Part shown: in pieces, positions 51,600-59,927 of the stretch
How the letters are laid out: every line of letters begins with the position of its first letter
Position numbering within the stretch: the stretch's first letter is position 1
NCBI GenBank assembly: GCA_036381035.1
Contig: DASVDQ010000065.1
Coordinates: forward strand, 1 to 64,000
Origin: Trueperaceae bacterium
GTDB lineage: Bacteria; Deinococcota; Deinococci; Deinococcales; Trueperaceae
Direction: 5' to 3'
DNA: 64,000 bases
Notes under the pieces: generated by a model
Databases searched by the model: none
The model's input: the letters and a program-made list of their open reading frames with translations, nothing else
Told to the model about the DNA's origin: nothing
Program-made: the position numbers and the translations under genes

Positions 51600-52892
51600 T
51601 CAGCGGTCGAGGATCGCCTGGACGTCCCTGTCGGCCTGCTGCATCGCCTCCTCGGCGGTGAGCTGTCCGACCTCCATGGCCTCGAGGGCCTGCTGCACCG
51701 CGACCGTGGCCTCGGCGCCGCCGATCAGGGTGGGGAAGGGGACCGCGTTCCCGAGCTGGGAGACGTAGCCCTCGAGGAAGGGCGTGGCCAGCGCGTCCTG
51801 GTGAGCCTCGACGTCGCTGGTGCGGCTCGGCAGGATGCCCATCGACATGAGTATGTCGCCCATCGCGCTCGAGCCGTCCTGGCCGCTGTCGGGGCCGTTC
51901 AGCCAGGCGAGGAAGTCCCAGGCGGCGGCGCGCTGCTCCTCCGAGGCGTTGGCGTTCACGATCGTGAGCCAGGCGTAGGAGACGGGATGCGGTCCGTCGC
52001 CGTTGGGGCCGACGGGGATGGGCGCCGTGGCGATGTCGTCGAACGCCTCTCCCATCGAGTCCCGCAGGGCGCTCTGCCACCAGTTGGCCATGATGATCAT
52101 CGCGGTCTGGCCGTTGGCGAAGTGCTGGAGGTACGGGCCGGTGGTGCTGGCGTTGGCCGTGGCCATCGAGGGGTCGGTGTACCCCGCCGCGATGAGCCGC
52201 TCGTAGAGCTGCGCGGCCTCCAGGGCGGCGGGCTCGTCGAGCACGGCCTCGCCGTCGCGGATGAGCGCCCCGCCGTTCGAGTAGACGAGGGACAGCCAGG
52301 GATGCACGACGCCCGAGTCCCAGGAGTTGATGATGCCGAAGCCCTGCTGGACCGTGACGTTCCCGTCCTTCTTGGTCAGCGCGGCGGCGTACTCCTCGAG
52401 CTCCTCCCAGGTGGTGGGCGGTCCCTCCAGCCCGGCCTCCGCGAAGAGTCGCGTGTTGTAGTTCAGGGCGTAGAGGTTCACCTCGTTGGGGTAGCCGTAG
52501 ACGGTGCCGTCGACGCTGACGCTGCCGACCAGCCCGGCTGGCCAGTTGTCGGTGACGTCGGCCGCCAGCTCCTCGGGTATGGGCGCGGCCACGCCGTTCG
52601 CGACGAGCTCGGGGAGCCACAGCTCGTAGATGCCGGCGATCGTCGGGCCGCTGGGGCTGGCCGCCTGCGAGCGCAGCGTCGACAGGAGGTTGCCGAACGG
52701 CACGGCGCGCACCTCGATGGTCACGCCGGGGTTCTCGGCCTCGTAGCGGCCTATCGCCTCCTCGAGCAGCGCCACCGTCTCGGGCGGCCAGTGCGTCAGG
52801 TACGTCAGCTCCTGCGCGAACGCCCCGCCCACGCCGGCGGAGACCAGTGCCGCCAGCAGCCAGCGGACGGGCCTTGGGACGAGCTTCGTCAT
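51600..52892 (-). CDS. Family-1 extracellular sugar-binding protein
   Basis: 430 residues, signal peptide WLLAALVSAGVGGAFAQ. SBP_bac_1 features: YLTHWPPETVALLEEAIGRYEAENPGV (split across the first helix), GIYELWLPELVANG, TWEELEEYAAALTKKDG and AWDFLAWLNGPDSG. Head of a six-gene sugar uptake operon with MalF/MalG, ROK kinase, GntR-UTRA and SIS proteins. Confidence 0.92.
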   Translation of the reverse strand: MTKLVPRPVRWLLAALVSAGVGGAFAQELTYLTHWPPETVALLEEAIGRYEAENPGVTIEVRAVPFGNLLSTLRSQAASPSGPTIAGIYELWLPELVANGVAAPIPEELAADVTDNWPAGLVGSVSVDGTVYGYPNEVNLYALNYNTRLFAEAGLEGPPTTWEELEEYAAALTKKDGNVTVQQGFGIINSWDSGVVHPWLSLVYSNGGALIRDGEAVLDEPAALEAAQLYERLIAAGYTDPSMATANASTTGPYLQHFANGQTAMIIMANWWQSALRDSMGEAFDDIATAPIPVGPNGDGPHPVSYAWLTIVNANASEEQRAAAWDFLAWLNGPDSGQDGSSAMGDILMSMGILPSRTSDVEAHQDALATPFLEGYVSQLGNAVPFPTLIGGAEATVAVQQALEAMEVGQLTAEEAMQQADRDVQAILDR

Positions 52893-52932
52893 CGGCGCAC
52901 CTCCAGTGTCGCGAGCTTGCTGTTCGCTGTGA

Positions 52933-52950
52933 TGTTATATTGATGTAACA
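52933..52950. promoter_or_regulatory. GntR-type operator overlapping the sugar operon promoter
   Basis: TGTTATATTGATGTAACA: two 9-base half-sites matching at 7 of 9 positions, with TGTTA/TAACA ends as in many GntR sites. Located 41 bases before the binding-protein start. The minus-strand -10 (TATAAC or TAACAT) lies within it, so repressor binding would occlude RNA polymerase. Confidence 0.6.
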
Positions 52951-53007
52951 AAGTCCGCAACCGTCCGGAGCGCTGGGACGAGCCGGACCGCTCGCCATAG
53001 GGAGCGT

Positions 53008-54378
53008 GTGGGCGGCCCGGGCCGCTCCACGCGCCCGGCGCCTCGCCACGTCGTACCCTCGGCTGTGGCCCAGGAGACCCGTACCGAGCCGAGGCGCCTG
53101 CGCCGCGAGCTGGGCGTCTTCGGCGCCGTCCTGCTGGGCCTCGGCTCGATCGTCGGGACGGGCGTGTTCGTCTCGCTCGGCGTCGCCGCCGGCGTGGCCG
53201 GGCCCGCGGTGCTGCTGGCCATCGTCATCGGCGCGGCGCTGGCCTCGTGCAACGGCCTCTCGAGCGCCCAGCTCGCCGCCGACCACCCCGTCTCCGGCGG
53301 CACCTACGAGTACGGCTACAGGTACCTACGCCCGTGGCTCGGCTTCCTGGCGGGCGTGACGTTCCTGCTGGCGAAGAGCGCGTCGGCCGCGACGGCGGCG
53401 CTGGGGTTCGCCGGCTACCTGCTCGGCCTGCTGGGCGCGCCGGCGGGCTGGAGCGTGCCGCTGGCCGTGGCGGCGGTGGCAGCGCTCACGGCCGTGGTGC
53501 TGGCGGGCATCCGGCGCTCGAACGCCGTGAACGTGGCCATCGTCTCGGCCACGCTGCTGAGCCTCCTCGCCTTCGTGGTGGCGGGCGCGCCCGCGGCCGC
53601 GGCGAACGGCGCCGTCAACCTCGTGCCGTTCCTCGACCCGGAGCCAGGCACCTCGCCGCTCGTCGCCCTGCTCAGGGCCTCGGCGCTGATGTTCGTGGCG
53701 TTCACCGGCTACGGACGCATCGCGACGCTCGGCGAGGAGGTCGTGGAGCCGCGCCGGACGATCCCGCGGGCCATCGTCACGGCCCTCGTCGTCGTGATGG
53801 TCCTCTACGGGCTCGTCGGCCTCGTGGGCGTGGGGTCTGTCGGGGCCGACGGCCTGGCGCGGGTCGAGGGACGAGCGGCGCCCCTGGAGCTGGCCGCGCG
53901 CTCCTTCGGCTCCCCCTTGGTCGCGCGGGTCGTGGCCGTCGGCGCCGTGACGGCGATGCTCGGCGTGGCGCTCAACCTGGTCCTCGGCCTCTCGCGCGTG
54001 CTGCTGGCGATGGGCCGCCGCGGCGACGCCCCGCGAGCGTTCGGCCGCCTCGACGCCGGCGGGACGACGCCCACTGCGGCGGTGGTCGCGGTGGGCGCGG
54101 CGGTGGCGCTGCTGGCCCTCCTGGGCGACGTGCGCACGACCTGGTCGTTCAGCGCGTTCACGGTGCTCGTCTACTACGCGGTCACGAACCTCGCGGCCCT
54201 GGCGCTGCCCCCAGCCGCGCGGACGTTCCCGCGCGCCGCGGCGTGGCTGGGTCTCGTCGGCTGCCTCGGCCTGGCGTTCTTCGTGGAGGCGCGCGTGTGG
54301 CTCGTGGGCGTGGGCCTGCTCGGCGGCGCCGTGCTGCTGAGGGCGCTCGTCAGAGGCGCGGGACGCAACTCGACCTGA
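53008..54378 (+). CDS. APC-family amino acid/cationic permease
   Basis: 456 residues with about twelve hydrophobic segments. The first helix carries LLGLGSIVGTGVFVSLG, the unwound Gly-rich substrate-binding motif of APC transporters. SALMFVAFTGYGRIATLGEEV is the helix 6 region and PRRTIPRAIV the following loop. GTG 53008 is the outermost start; GTG 53065 is possible. Not coupled to neighbours; substrate unknown. Confidence 0.87.
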   Translation: MGGPGRSTRPAPRHVVPSAVAQETRTEPRRLRRELGVFGAVLLGLGSIVGTGVFVSLGVAAGVAGPAVLLAIVIGAALASCNGLSSAQLAADHPVSGGTYEYGYRYLRPWLGFLAGVTFLLAKSASAATAALGFAGYLLGLLGAPAGWSVPLAVAAVAALTAVVLAGIRRSNAVNVAIVSATLLSLLAFVVAGAPAAAANGAVNLVPFLDPEPGTSPLVALLRASALMFVAFTGYGRIATLGEEVVEPRRTIPRAIVTALVVVMVLYGLVGLVGVGSVGADGLARVEGRAAPLELAARSFGSPLVARVVAVGAVTAMLGVALNLVLGLSRVLLAMGRRGDAPRAFGRLDAGGTTPTAAVVAVGAAVALLALLGDVRTTWSFSAFTVLVYYAVTNLAALALPPAARTFPRAAAWLGLVGCLGLAFFVEARVWLVGVGLLGGAVLLRALVRGAGRNST

Positions 54379-54416
54379 CGGCGGCCACGCCGCTAGGCAC
54401 GTCGAGCGGCGCCGTC
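54377..54416. terminator. Possible bidirectional terminator
   Basis: Nested inverted repeats between convergent genes: GACGGC (54377-54382) with GCCGTC (54411-54416) outside, and GCCGCT (54389-54394) with AGCGGC (54405-54410) inside, with a small bulge on the left arm. No U-tract. Confidence 0.45.
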
Positions 54417-54435
54417 CGATCGCCCGCCCGGCGCC

Positions 54436-55041
54436 TCAGTTCGGCAGGATCATCGTGAGGCTCACCAGGTCGGGGGCCTCGACGTCGGTCGCGTGTACGT
54501 GCGAGACGTCGTCCGTCTCGTCGAGGACCACGGTCCAGGCCACCCAGTTCCAGCCGGCGTCGAAGCTGGCTTCGATGGTCGCGCCCTCGTCGACGCAGCC
54601 CCCGTCCGTGGCGCTGATCTCGACCGGCGCGGAGGCGTAGAGGAACCAGTAGACGGTGTGCTCCGCGAACGTCGTCACGTCGAAGTCGGGGAGCGCCTGG
54701 TCGGTGAGTAGCCCCGGGAAGATGCCGTCGGCGGTGAGCACGGCGATGCCGGGGGACGTGATGAAGTCGAAGGTCACCGGCGTGACCTCGACCGTCTCGT
54801 CGGAGACGTCCACGGGGCACTGCGTCGGGTCGGTGCCGAGCAGCAGCTGGTCCGCGGGGACGAGGATGCTCTCGAGGACCTCGTCTGCCTCGACGAAGTC
54901 GATGTGGAGGCCGCCGTCCTCGTCGATGGCGACGGGCGGGCCCACGAACACGTTCTCCTCCACCTCGACGAGGGCCTCCGGCCCTACCGGATGAGGCTGG
55001 GCCGCGAGCGGCACGACCAGCGGCGGGGCGTAGACGAGCAT
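54436..55041 (-). CDS. Paralogue of the adjacent lipoprotein, lacking an export signal
   Basis: About 201 residues from ATG 55041, aligning over nearly its full length with the mature part of the lipoprotein encoded just upstream. Shared features are (V/Y)YAPP, LESILVPADQLL against LEAVLVPAAELL, CPV-(D)-SDE-V-VTP, ISATDGGCVDE against VTATDDGCVTE, and AGWNWV-W--V-DETD. No signal peptide or lipobox precedes it and there is no good ribosome site. It is either a truncated duplicate or expressed from an unrecognised start. Function unknown. Confidence 0.6.
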   Translation of the reverse strand: MLVYAPPLVVPLAAQPHPVGPEALVEVEENVFVGPPVAIDEDGGLHIDFVEADEVLESILVPADQLLLGTDPTQCPVDVSDETVEVTPVTFDFITSPGIAVLTADGIFPGLLTDQALPDFDVTTFAEHTVYWFLYASAPVEISATDGGCVDEGATIEASFDAGWNWVAWTVVLDETDDVSHVHATDVEAPDLVSLTMILPN

Positions 55042-55109
55042 CGATGCGGCCAGGGCGGGGGGAGCGCCGGTGACCGGCGGGGCGCGGGCGGTGCCCGGGC
55101 GGGCAGCCG

Positions 55110-55880
55110 TCAGATGGCGGGCACGTAGGTCAGCTTCAGCTCCTGCGGCTCGTCGACGACCTCCAAGGACCTGTGGCTGAAGGTGTCGGTCTCGTCGAAC
55201 ACGGGTCTCCACTCCACCCAGTTCCAGCCCGCCTCGAGGTTCAGCTCGGCGTGAAGGCTCTCCTCGGTGACGCAGCCGTCGTCGGTCGCGGTCACCTCGA
55301 CGGGACCGTCGGCGTAGACGAGGCCGTAGAACGACAGGCGATCGAGTGCCGCCGAGTCGTCGAGGTCCTCCACCTCCTCTGTCGTGATCAGGCCGTAGGT
55401 GGCGCCGTGACCGGTGAGGGGGGAGATGCCGGGGACGGTGATCGCGTCGAACCCCAGCGGCGTGACCTTCACGCTCTCGTCCGACGCCGTCACCGGGCAG
55501 GCGAGCTCGTCGGCGACGACGAACTCGAGCAGCTCTGCCGCGGGCACGAGCACGGCCTCCAGCTCTTCGTCGGCCTGCGGCAGGTCGAGCTCCAGCGTCC
55601 CGTCCTCGCCGATGAGGGCGACGGGCCCGATCAACAGGCCGGGGCGGCCCTCGATCAGGGCTGCGCTCGGCGACGCGTCCTCGGACGCGATGAGGACGGC
55701 GTTGGGGTCGATCAGCGTGACCGCGGCCCCGAAGGCGGCGGGCGCGTCCGCGATGGGCGGCGCGTAGTAAGTGACCGTGATGTCGTGCGTCGGGCCGGGC
55801 GGCGTGGTCGGCGCGGCGCAGGCGGCGAGGAGCGGCGCCAGGACGGCGAGCCGCAGCGGTCTCCGGGTCGGTGAGAGCAT
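55110..55880 (-). CDS. Small lipoprotein of unknown function
   Basis: About 256 residues from ATG 55880 with GGAGGAG upstream. Signal and lipobox LAVLAPLLAAC (Cys about 21). The mature part has two conserved cysteines (ELACPVTASDE and TDDGCVTEE), probably a disulfide, and a C-terminal AGWNWVEWRPVFDETD motif. No known domain recognised. A paralogue without signal follows on the same strand. Divergent from the TetR gene. Confidence 0.75.
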   Translation of the reverse strand: MLSPTRRPLRLAVLAPLLAACAAPTTPPGPTHDITVTYYAPPIADAPAAFGAAVTLIDPNAVLIASEDASPSAALIEGRPGLLIGPVALIGEDGTLELDLPQADEELEAVLVPAAELLEFVVADELACPVTASDESVKVTPLGFDAITVPGISPLTGHGATYGLITTEEVEDLDDSAALDRLSFYGLVYADGPVEVTATDDGCVTEESLHAELNLEAGWNWVEWRPVFDETDTFSHRSLEVVDEPQELKLTYVPAI

Positions 55881-55966
55881 CTCTCCTCCGATCTTGGGCT
55901 GACCCAGGCTCGTACGGTCGTCCCCTTGGCTCGGTGAAGTTCGCGACTCGCGGTGCCTGCCCCCGC

Positions 55967-55995
55967 TTGACAAGCGCGCGCTCGGCGCCTACCTT
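55967..55995 (+). promoter_or_regulatory. Promoter of the TetR/hydrolase/glycosyltransferase operon
   Basis: -35 TTGACA (55967-55972, perfect), 17-base spacer, -10 TACCTT (55990-55995). Followed directly by the tandem repeat at 55996-56021. Confidence 0.5.
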
Positions 55996-56021
55996 ATACG
56001 CACGTTTCATACGCCCGTTTG
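55996..56021 (+). promoter_or_regulatory. 13-bp direct repeat, candidate TetR operator
   Basis: ATACGCACGTTTC (55996-56008) and ATACGCCCGTTTG (56009-56021) match at 11 of 13 positions and abut exactly. Placed over the predicted transcription start, about 35 bases before the TetR start, suiting autorepression. Confidence 0.5.
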
Positions 56022-56055
56022 AAGGCGGCGATCGGGCGCCGCCGGAGGAGCCCTG

Positions 56056-56766
56056 ATGGCGGAACCGGTCCGCACGGCCAGCGAGCAGTCGAAGCGCTCG
56101 ACGCGCGAGGCGATCCTCGATGCCGCGTTCGCGATCCTCGCGCGGGACGGCTACGGGGCCCTCACCGCCCGCAGCGTCGCGCAGGAGGCCGGCACGAACC
56201 TGGCGCTCGTCAACTACTACTTCGGCGGCAAGAAGGGCCTGCTGCTCGCGCTCTACGAGAAGCTCGAGCGGGAGCGGCGGGAGCGGCAGCTCGCGCTCTA
56301 CGCCGACGACGGCCGCCCGCTCTCTGCCAAGTGGCGCCAGGCGGTCGAGTACTACAGGAAGGACCTCGCCGACGGCTTCGTGCGCGTGCACCACGAGCTC
56401 CAGGCGCAGGGCTACAGCGACGACCGGCTGGCCGAGCCGGCGCGGCGACGCGCGACCTCGTGGTTCGAGCTCCTCGCCGAGGCGGCGGAGCGGTACCTGC
56501 CGCCGCTGGGCGTGGAGGTCCCGCCCCGCGATGTCGTCATCGCCCTCGGCGCCTTCTGGTACGGGATGGAGCAGCACCACCTCATCGGGGTGCCGGAAGG
56601 CGACCTGCCCTACTTCGACCTACTGGAGCGCATCGGCGCCTGGCTGGAGGAGCGGGAGGCCGCCGCGAGGCTGGGCGAGGGGACGCGTCCCGGCGCCGGA
56701 GAGGGCGCCCGCGCCGAGCCTGACGAGGACGAGGACGCGGGCGTCGGGCGCGGGAGGCGTCGGTGA
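56056..56766 (+). CDS. TetR-family transcriptional regulator
   Basis: 236 residues; ATG 56056 after GGAGGAG. N-terminal helix-turn-helix TREAILDAAFAILARDGYGAL and ARSVAQEAGTNLALVNYYFGGK (about 16-60). The C-terminal ligand domain is of the AcrR type, ending in an acidic/Arg-rich tail (EPDEDEDAGVGRGRRR). Coupled (GTGA) to the alpha/beta hydrolase; likely a local repressor responding to the operon's substrate. Confidence 0.9.
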   Translation: MAEPVRTASEQSKRSTREAILDAAFAILARDGYGALTARSVAQEAGTNLALVNYYFGGKKGLLLALYEKLERERRERQLALYADDGRPLSAKWRQAVEYYRKDLADGFVRVHHELQAQGYSDDRLAEPARRRATSWFELLAEAAERYLPPLGVEVPPRDVVIALGAFWYGMEQHHLIGVPEGDLPYFDLLERIGAWLEEREAAARLGEGTRPGAGEGARAEPDEDEDAGVGRGRRR

Positions 56767-57677
56767 GGGCCCTCGCACCCAGGCTGAGCGGGTACGCGAC
56801 GAACCCCGTGGACGGCGTGCGCTCCCACTACGAGGTCTTCGGTCCGGAGCGCGCGGAGCGCACGGTGCTGCTCCTCCCCACCTGGTCGCTGGTCCACAGC
56901 CGCATCTGGAAGATGCAGGTCCCCTTCCTCGCGCGCAGCGGCTACCGGGTCGTGACCTTCGACGGACGCGGCAACGGCCTCTCCGACCTGCCTGCGACCG
57001 GGTACGGGCCGCGCGACTACACGAACGATGCCCTGGCGGTCATCGACGCTTGCGGCGTCGAGCGGGCCGACGTCGTCGGCTTCTCCGCCGGCGCCCGCAC
57101 CGCCACCTACCTCGCGGGCCTGCACCCCGAGCGGGTGGCGACGGTCGTGTACATCGCCCCGTCCATGGCCCCGCGCGCCGCGGGCAAGCGCCAGATCGAG
57201 CCGTTCCTCGCCGAGCCACCCGACCGCGAGGGCTGGAACAAGTACAACGCGGTGCACTGGCGCGAGGACATCGAGGACTTCGTCCGCTGGTTCGCGGCGC
57301 AGGTCCACCTCGAGCCCCACTCCACGAAGCCTCAGGACGACACGCTGGCTTGGTCCCGTGGCACCACCCCGGAGGTCCTCGTCCGCACCGTCGTAGAGGG
57401 CGGCATGCCGGAGCTGCGTGAGCTCTGGGAGCTCGTCGCCGTGCCCGTCCTCTTCGTGCACGGCGACGACGACCGCATCATCCCGCTCGCGAACACCCTC
57501 GAGCTCGCCGCTGACCTCCCTCAGGCCGAGCTCGTCGTGTTCGAGGGCAGCGGCCACGCCCCGCAGGTGCGCGACCCGGTCCGCTTCAACCTCCTCCTGA
57601 GGGACTTCCTCGAGCGGACGGCCGCCCCGCCGGTCGCTCGCAACCGAGGGGAGGCGGCTGCCCATGCGGGCGCTTGA
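56763..57677 (+). CDS. Alpha/beta hydrolase
   Basis: 304 residues, GTG start. Catalytic triad: Ser in VGFSAGART (about 109), Asp in FVHGDDDRII and His in GSGHAPQVRDP. An oxyanion-loop equivalent lies in LLPTWSLVHSRIWKMQVP. Closely similar to the N-terminal half of the next protein: both have NP-DGVR-YEVFGPE, RIWKMQVPF or RLWKMQVPF, and EPHSTK. Substrate class unknown (ester or epoxide hydrolase-like). Overlaps the next gene by 14 bases. Confidence 0.87.
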   Translation: MRALAPRLSGYATNPVDGVRSHYEVFGPERAERTVLLLPTWSLVHSRIWKMQVPFLARSGYRVVTFDGRGNGLSDLPATGYGPRDYTNDALAVIDACGVERADVVGFSAGARTATYLAGLHPERVATVVYIAPSMAPRAAGKRQIEPFLAEPPDREGWNKYNAVHWREDIEDFVRWFAAQVHLEPHSTKPQDDTLAWSRGTTPEVLVRTVVEGGMPELRELWELVAVPVLFVHGDDDRIIPLANTLELAADLPQAELVVFEGSGHAPQVRDPVRFNLLLRDFLERTAAPPVARNRGEAAAHAGA

Positions 57678-59805
57678 ACCGCGCTCCTCCGGCTTCGCGG
57701 TCAACCCGTGCGACGGCGTGCGCGTGCGCTACGAGGTCTTCGGGCCCGAGGACGCCGAGAGGACCGTGGTCTTCGCGCCCGCGGGGCTGTTCGCGCACGG
57801 ACGACTCTGGAAGATGCAGGTGCCGTTCTTCGCCCACCGCGGCTACCGCGTCGTGACGTACGACGCCCGCGGCAGCGGCGGGTCGGACCGGCCGGACACC
57901 GGCTACACGCCGCAGCGCTTCGAGGAGGACCTGCTGGCCGTGCTCGACGAGGTCGGCGTCCGGCGCGCGGCGTTCGTGGGCATGACCTGGGCACTGCGTT
58001 GGCTCGGTCCCCTGGCGGCGCACCGGCCCGACCTGGTCTCGCACCTGATCACGGTCGGGTCGTTCCCGACCTTCCAGAACACGCGCGTCTTCGCGCCGGA
58101 CGAGGTGGAGGCGGTCCTCGAGCGCTTCATGGCCCCCGTCGAGCCGGGCGCGCCCGTCGACTGGCGCGGCGCCGACATCCGCGACAGGTGGCCCGAGGTG
58201 GCCGCCTGGCAGGCCAACGAGGACCTCGTCGAGCCGCACTCGACCAAGGCGGTCGAGGACCTGACGGCCTGGGCGCGGGAGGCCGAGGGCCGCCACATGC
58301 TCGCCTCCTGCCTGGAGCTGACGTCGAGCGACCCCAACGACTACTTCGCGCGCATCCCCTGCCCGGTGCTGGTGGTCCACGGCGAGCTGGACCCGGCCAT
58401 CGAGCTGGCCACGGCGGTGCGCGTGCACGAGGCCATCCCCGGCTCGGAGCTGGTCGTGTTCGAGGGGAGCGGCCACGTGCCCGTGGTGCGCGACCCGGTG
58501 AGGAGCAACCTCATGTTCCAGGAGTTCATCGAGAGGGGAACGGGGGCCCGCCCGGGCGGCCGCACGTCGTGGCGAAGGGCCCTGGCCCGCACCAAGAAGC
58601 GCGCCCTGTTCATCAGCAGCCCCATCGGCCTGGGCCACTCGCAGCGCGACGTCGCGATCGCCAAGGAGCTGCGGCGCCTCGTGCCCGACCTCGAGGTCGA
58701 CTGGCTGGCACAGCACCCGGTCACGCGCGTGCTGGAGGCGAACGGCGAGAGGATCCACCCGGCGAGCCGCCTGCTGGCCGGCGAGTCGCCCCACATCGAG
58801 TCACTGATGGGCGCCCACCACGAGCTGAACGTCTTCCAGGCGATCCGCCAGATGGACGAGATCCTGCTGGCGAACTTCCACGTCTTCCACGAGGTCGCGT
58901 CGGCCGAGCCTTACGACCTCTGGGTGTGCGACGAGGCGTGGGAGGTCGACTACTACCTGCACGAGAACCCCGAGCTGAAGACCGCGCCCTTCGCGTGGCT
59001 GACGGACTTCGTGGGCTACCTGCCGATGGTCGAGGACGACGGCGGACGCGAGGCTTACGTCACCGCCGACTACAACGCCGAGATGATCGAGCAGGTCGAG
59101 CGGTTCCGGCGCGTGCGCGACGTGGCCATCTACATCGGCGAGGAGGCCGACATCGTGCCGGACGCGTTCGGCCCGGGCCTCCCCCTGATCCGCGACTGGC
59201 TGCCGGAGCACTTCACGCTGGGCGGGTACGTGCGCTACTTCGACCCGGCCGACCTCGGCGACCGCCGAGACCTGCGGGCCGAGTTCGGCTTCGGGATGGG
59301 CGAGCGCGTGGCCGTGGCGGCGGTGGGTGGCACCAGCGTGGGCGCTTCGCTGCTCAGGCGCATCGCCTCGGCGTTCCCCGCCATGCGGGAGCGCGTGCAG
59401 GGGCTCAGGCTCGTCGTCGTGTGCGGCCCGCGCATCGACCCGGCGTCCATGCCTGCTATGGAGGGCGTCGAGTACCGGGGCTACGTCCACGACCTCTACC
59501 GCATGCTGGCGGCCGCGGACGCGGCGTTCGTGCAGGGCGGCCTGTCGACGACGATGGAGCTCGTCGCGGCCCGGGTGCCGTTCCTCTACTTCCCGCTGGG
59601 CCTCCACTTCGAGCAGAACCGGCACGTGGCGCATCGCCTCGAGCGCTACGGGGTGCCGGCCTGGGCGCGCGTGAGCTTCGCCGAGGCCGAGCCCGAGCTG
59701 CTCGCCGACCGGCTCGCGCGGCTGCTGGACGCTCCTCCTCAGTACGCGCCGGTCGAGGGCGGCGGCGCGCGGCGGGCCGCCGAGAGGATCGCCGCGCTGC
59801 TGTGA
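57664..59805 (+). CDS. Fusion: alpha/beta hydrolase domain (no Ser nucleophile) plus glycosyltransferase
   Basis: 713 residues. Residues 1-295 are a paralogue of the preceding hydrolase but the nucleophile elbow reads GMTWAL instead of GFSAGA; the Asp (VHGELDPAI) and His (GSGHVPVV) remain. From about residue 310 a GT-B glycosyltransferase of the UGT/MurG type follows: KRALFISSPIGLGHSQRD, then C-terminal donor-site motif FVQGGLSTTMELVAARVPFLYFP (with EQNRHVAHRLERYG after it). A dead or altered hydrolase domain may act as acceptor-binding module or acyl carrier contact. No known fusion of this exact type comes to mind. Confidence 0.85.
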   Translation: MRALEPRSSGFAVNPCDGVRVRYEVFGPEDAERTVVFAPAGLFAHGRLWKMQVPFFAHRGYRVVTYDARGSGGSDRPDTGYTPQRFEEDLLAVLDEVGVRRAAFVGMTWALRWLGPLAAHRPDLVSHLITVGSFPTFQNTRVFAPDEVEAVLERFMAPVEPGAPVDWRGADIRDRWPEVAAWQANEDLVEPHSTKAVEDLTAWAREAEGRHMLASCLELTSSDPNDYFARIPCPVLVVHGELDPAIELATAVRVHEAIPGSELVVFEGSGHVPVVRDPVRSNLMFQEFIERGTGARPGGRTSWRRALARTKKRALFISSPIGLGHSQRDVAIAKELRRLVPDLEVDWLAQHPVTRVLEANGERIHPASRLLAGESPHIESLMGAHHELNVFQAIRQMDEILLANFHVFHEVASAEPYDLWVCDEAWEVDYYLHENPELKTAPFAWLTDFVGYLPMVEDDGGREAYVTADYNAEMIEQVERFRRVRDVAIYIGEEADIVPDAFGPGLPLIRDWLPEHFTLGGYVRYFDPADLGDRRDLRAEFGFGMGERVAVAAVGGTSVGASLLRRIASAFPAMRERVQGLRLVVVCGPRIDPASMPAMEGVEYRGYVHDLYRMLAAADAAFVQGGLSTTMELVAARVPFLYFPLGLHFEQNRHVAHRLERYGVPAWARVSFAEAEPELLADRLARLLDAPPQYAPVEGGGARRAAERIAALL

Positions 59806-59840
59806 GGGTCGGGCGTAACGGCGGAGGGCTGAGGCGGGAG

Positions 59841-59927
59841 AGCGAGGCCGAGGGCTCGCGAGCGAGGTCTGGGGCGTGAGAGCGAGGTCTAGGGCGTGAG
59901 AGCGAGGTCTGGGGCGTGAGAGCGAGG
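59841..59927 (+). repeat. 20-bp tandem repeat duplicating the LuxR gene's start region
   Basis: Three near-identical 20-bp units (59861-59920), a degenerate one before and a partial one after. Each contains GTGAGAGCGAGG followed by TCTGGGGC or TCTAGGGC. From each GTG the frame reads VRARSGA and stops at a TGA that overlaps the next unit's GTG. The last GTG (59916) opens the LuxR-type gene (VRARTRSRT). Confidence 0.85.

Noticed and set aside
54436-56580. 714-codon minus frame as one protein
   Set aside because: Only the last 200 codons match the neighbouring lipoprotein family; the rest is opposite the TetR gene and in a shifted frame of the lipoprotein gene.
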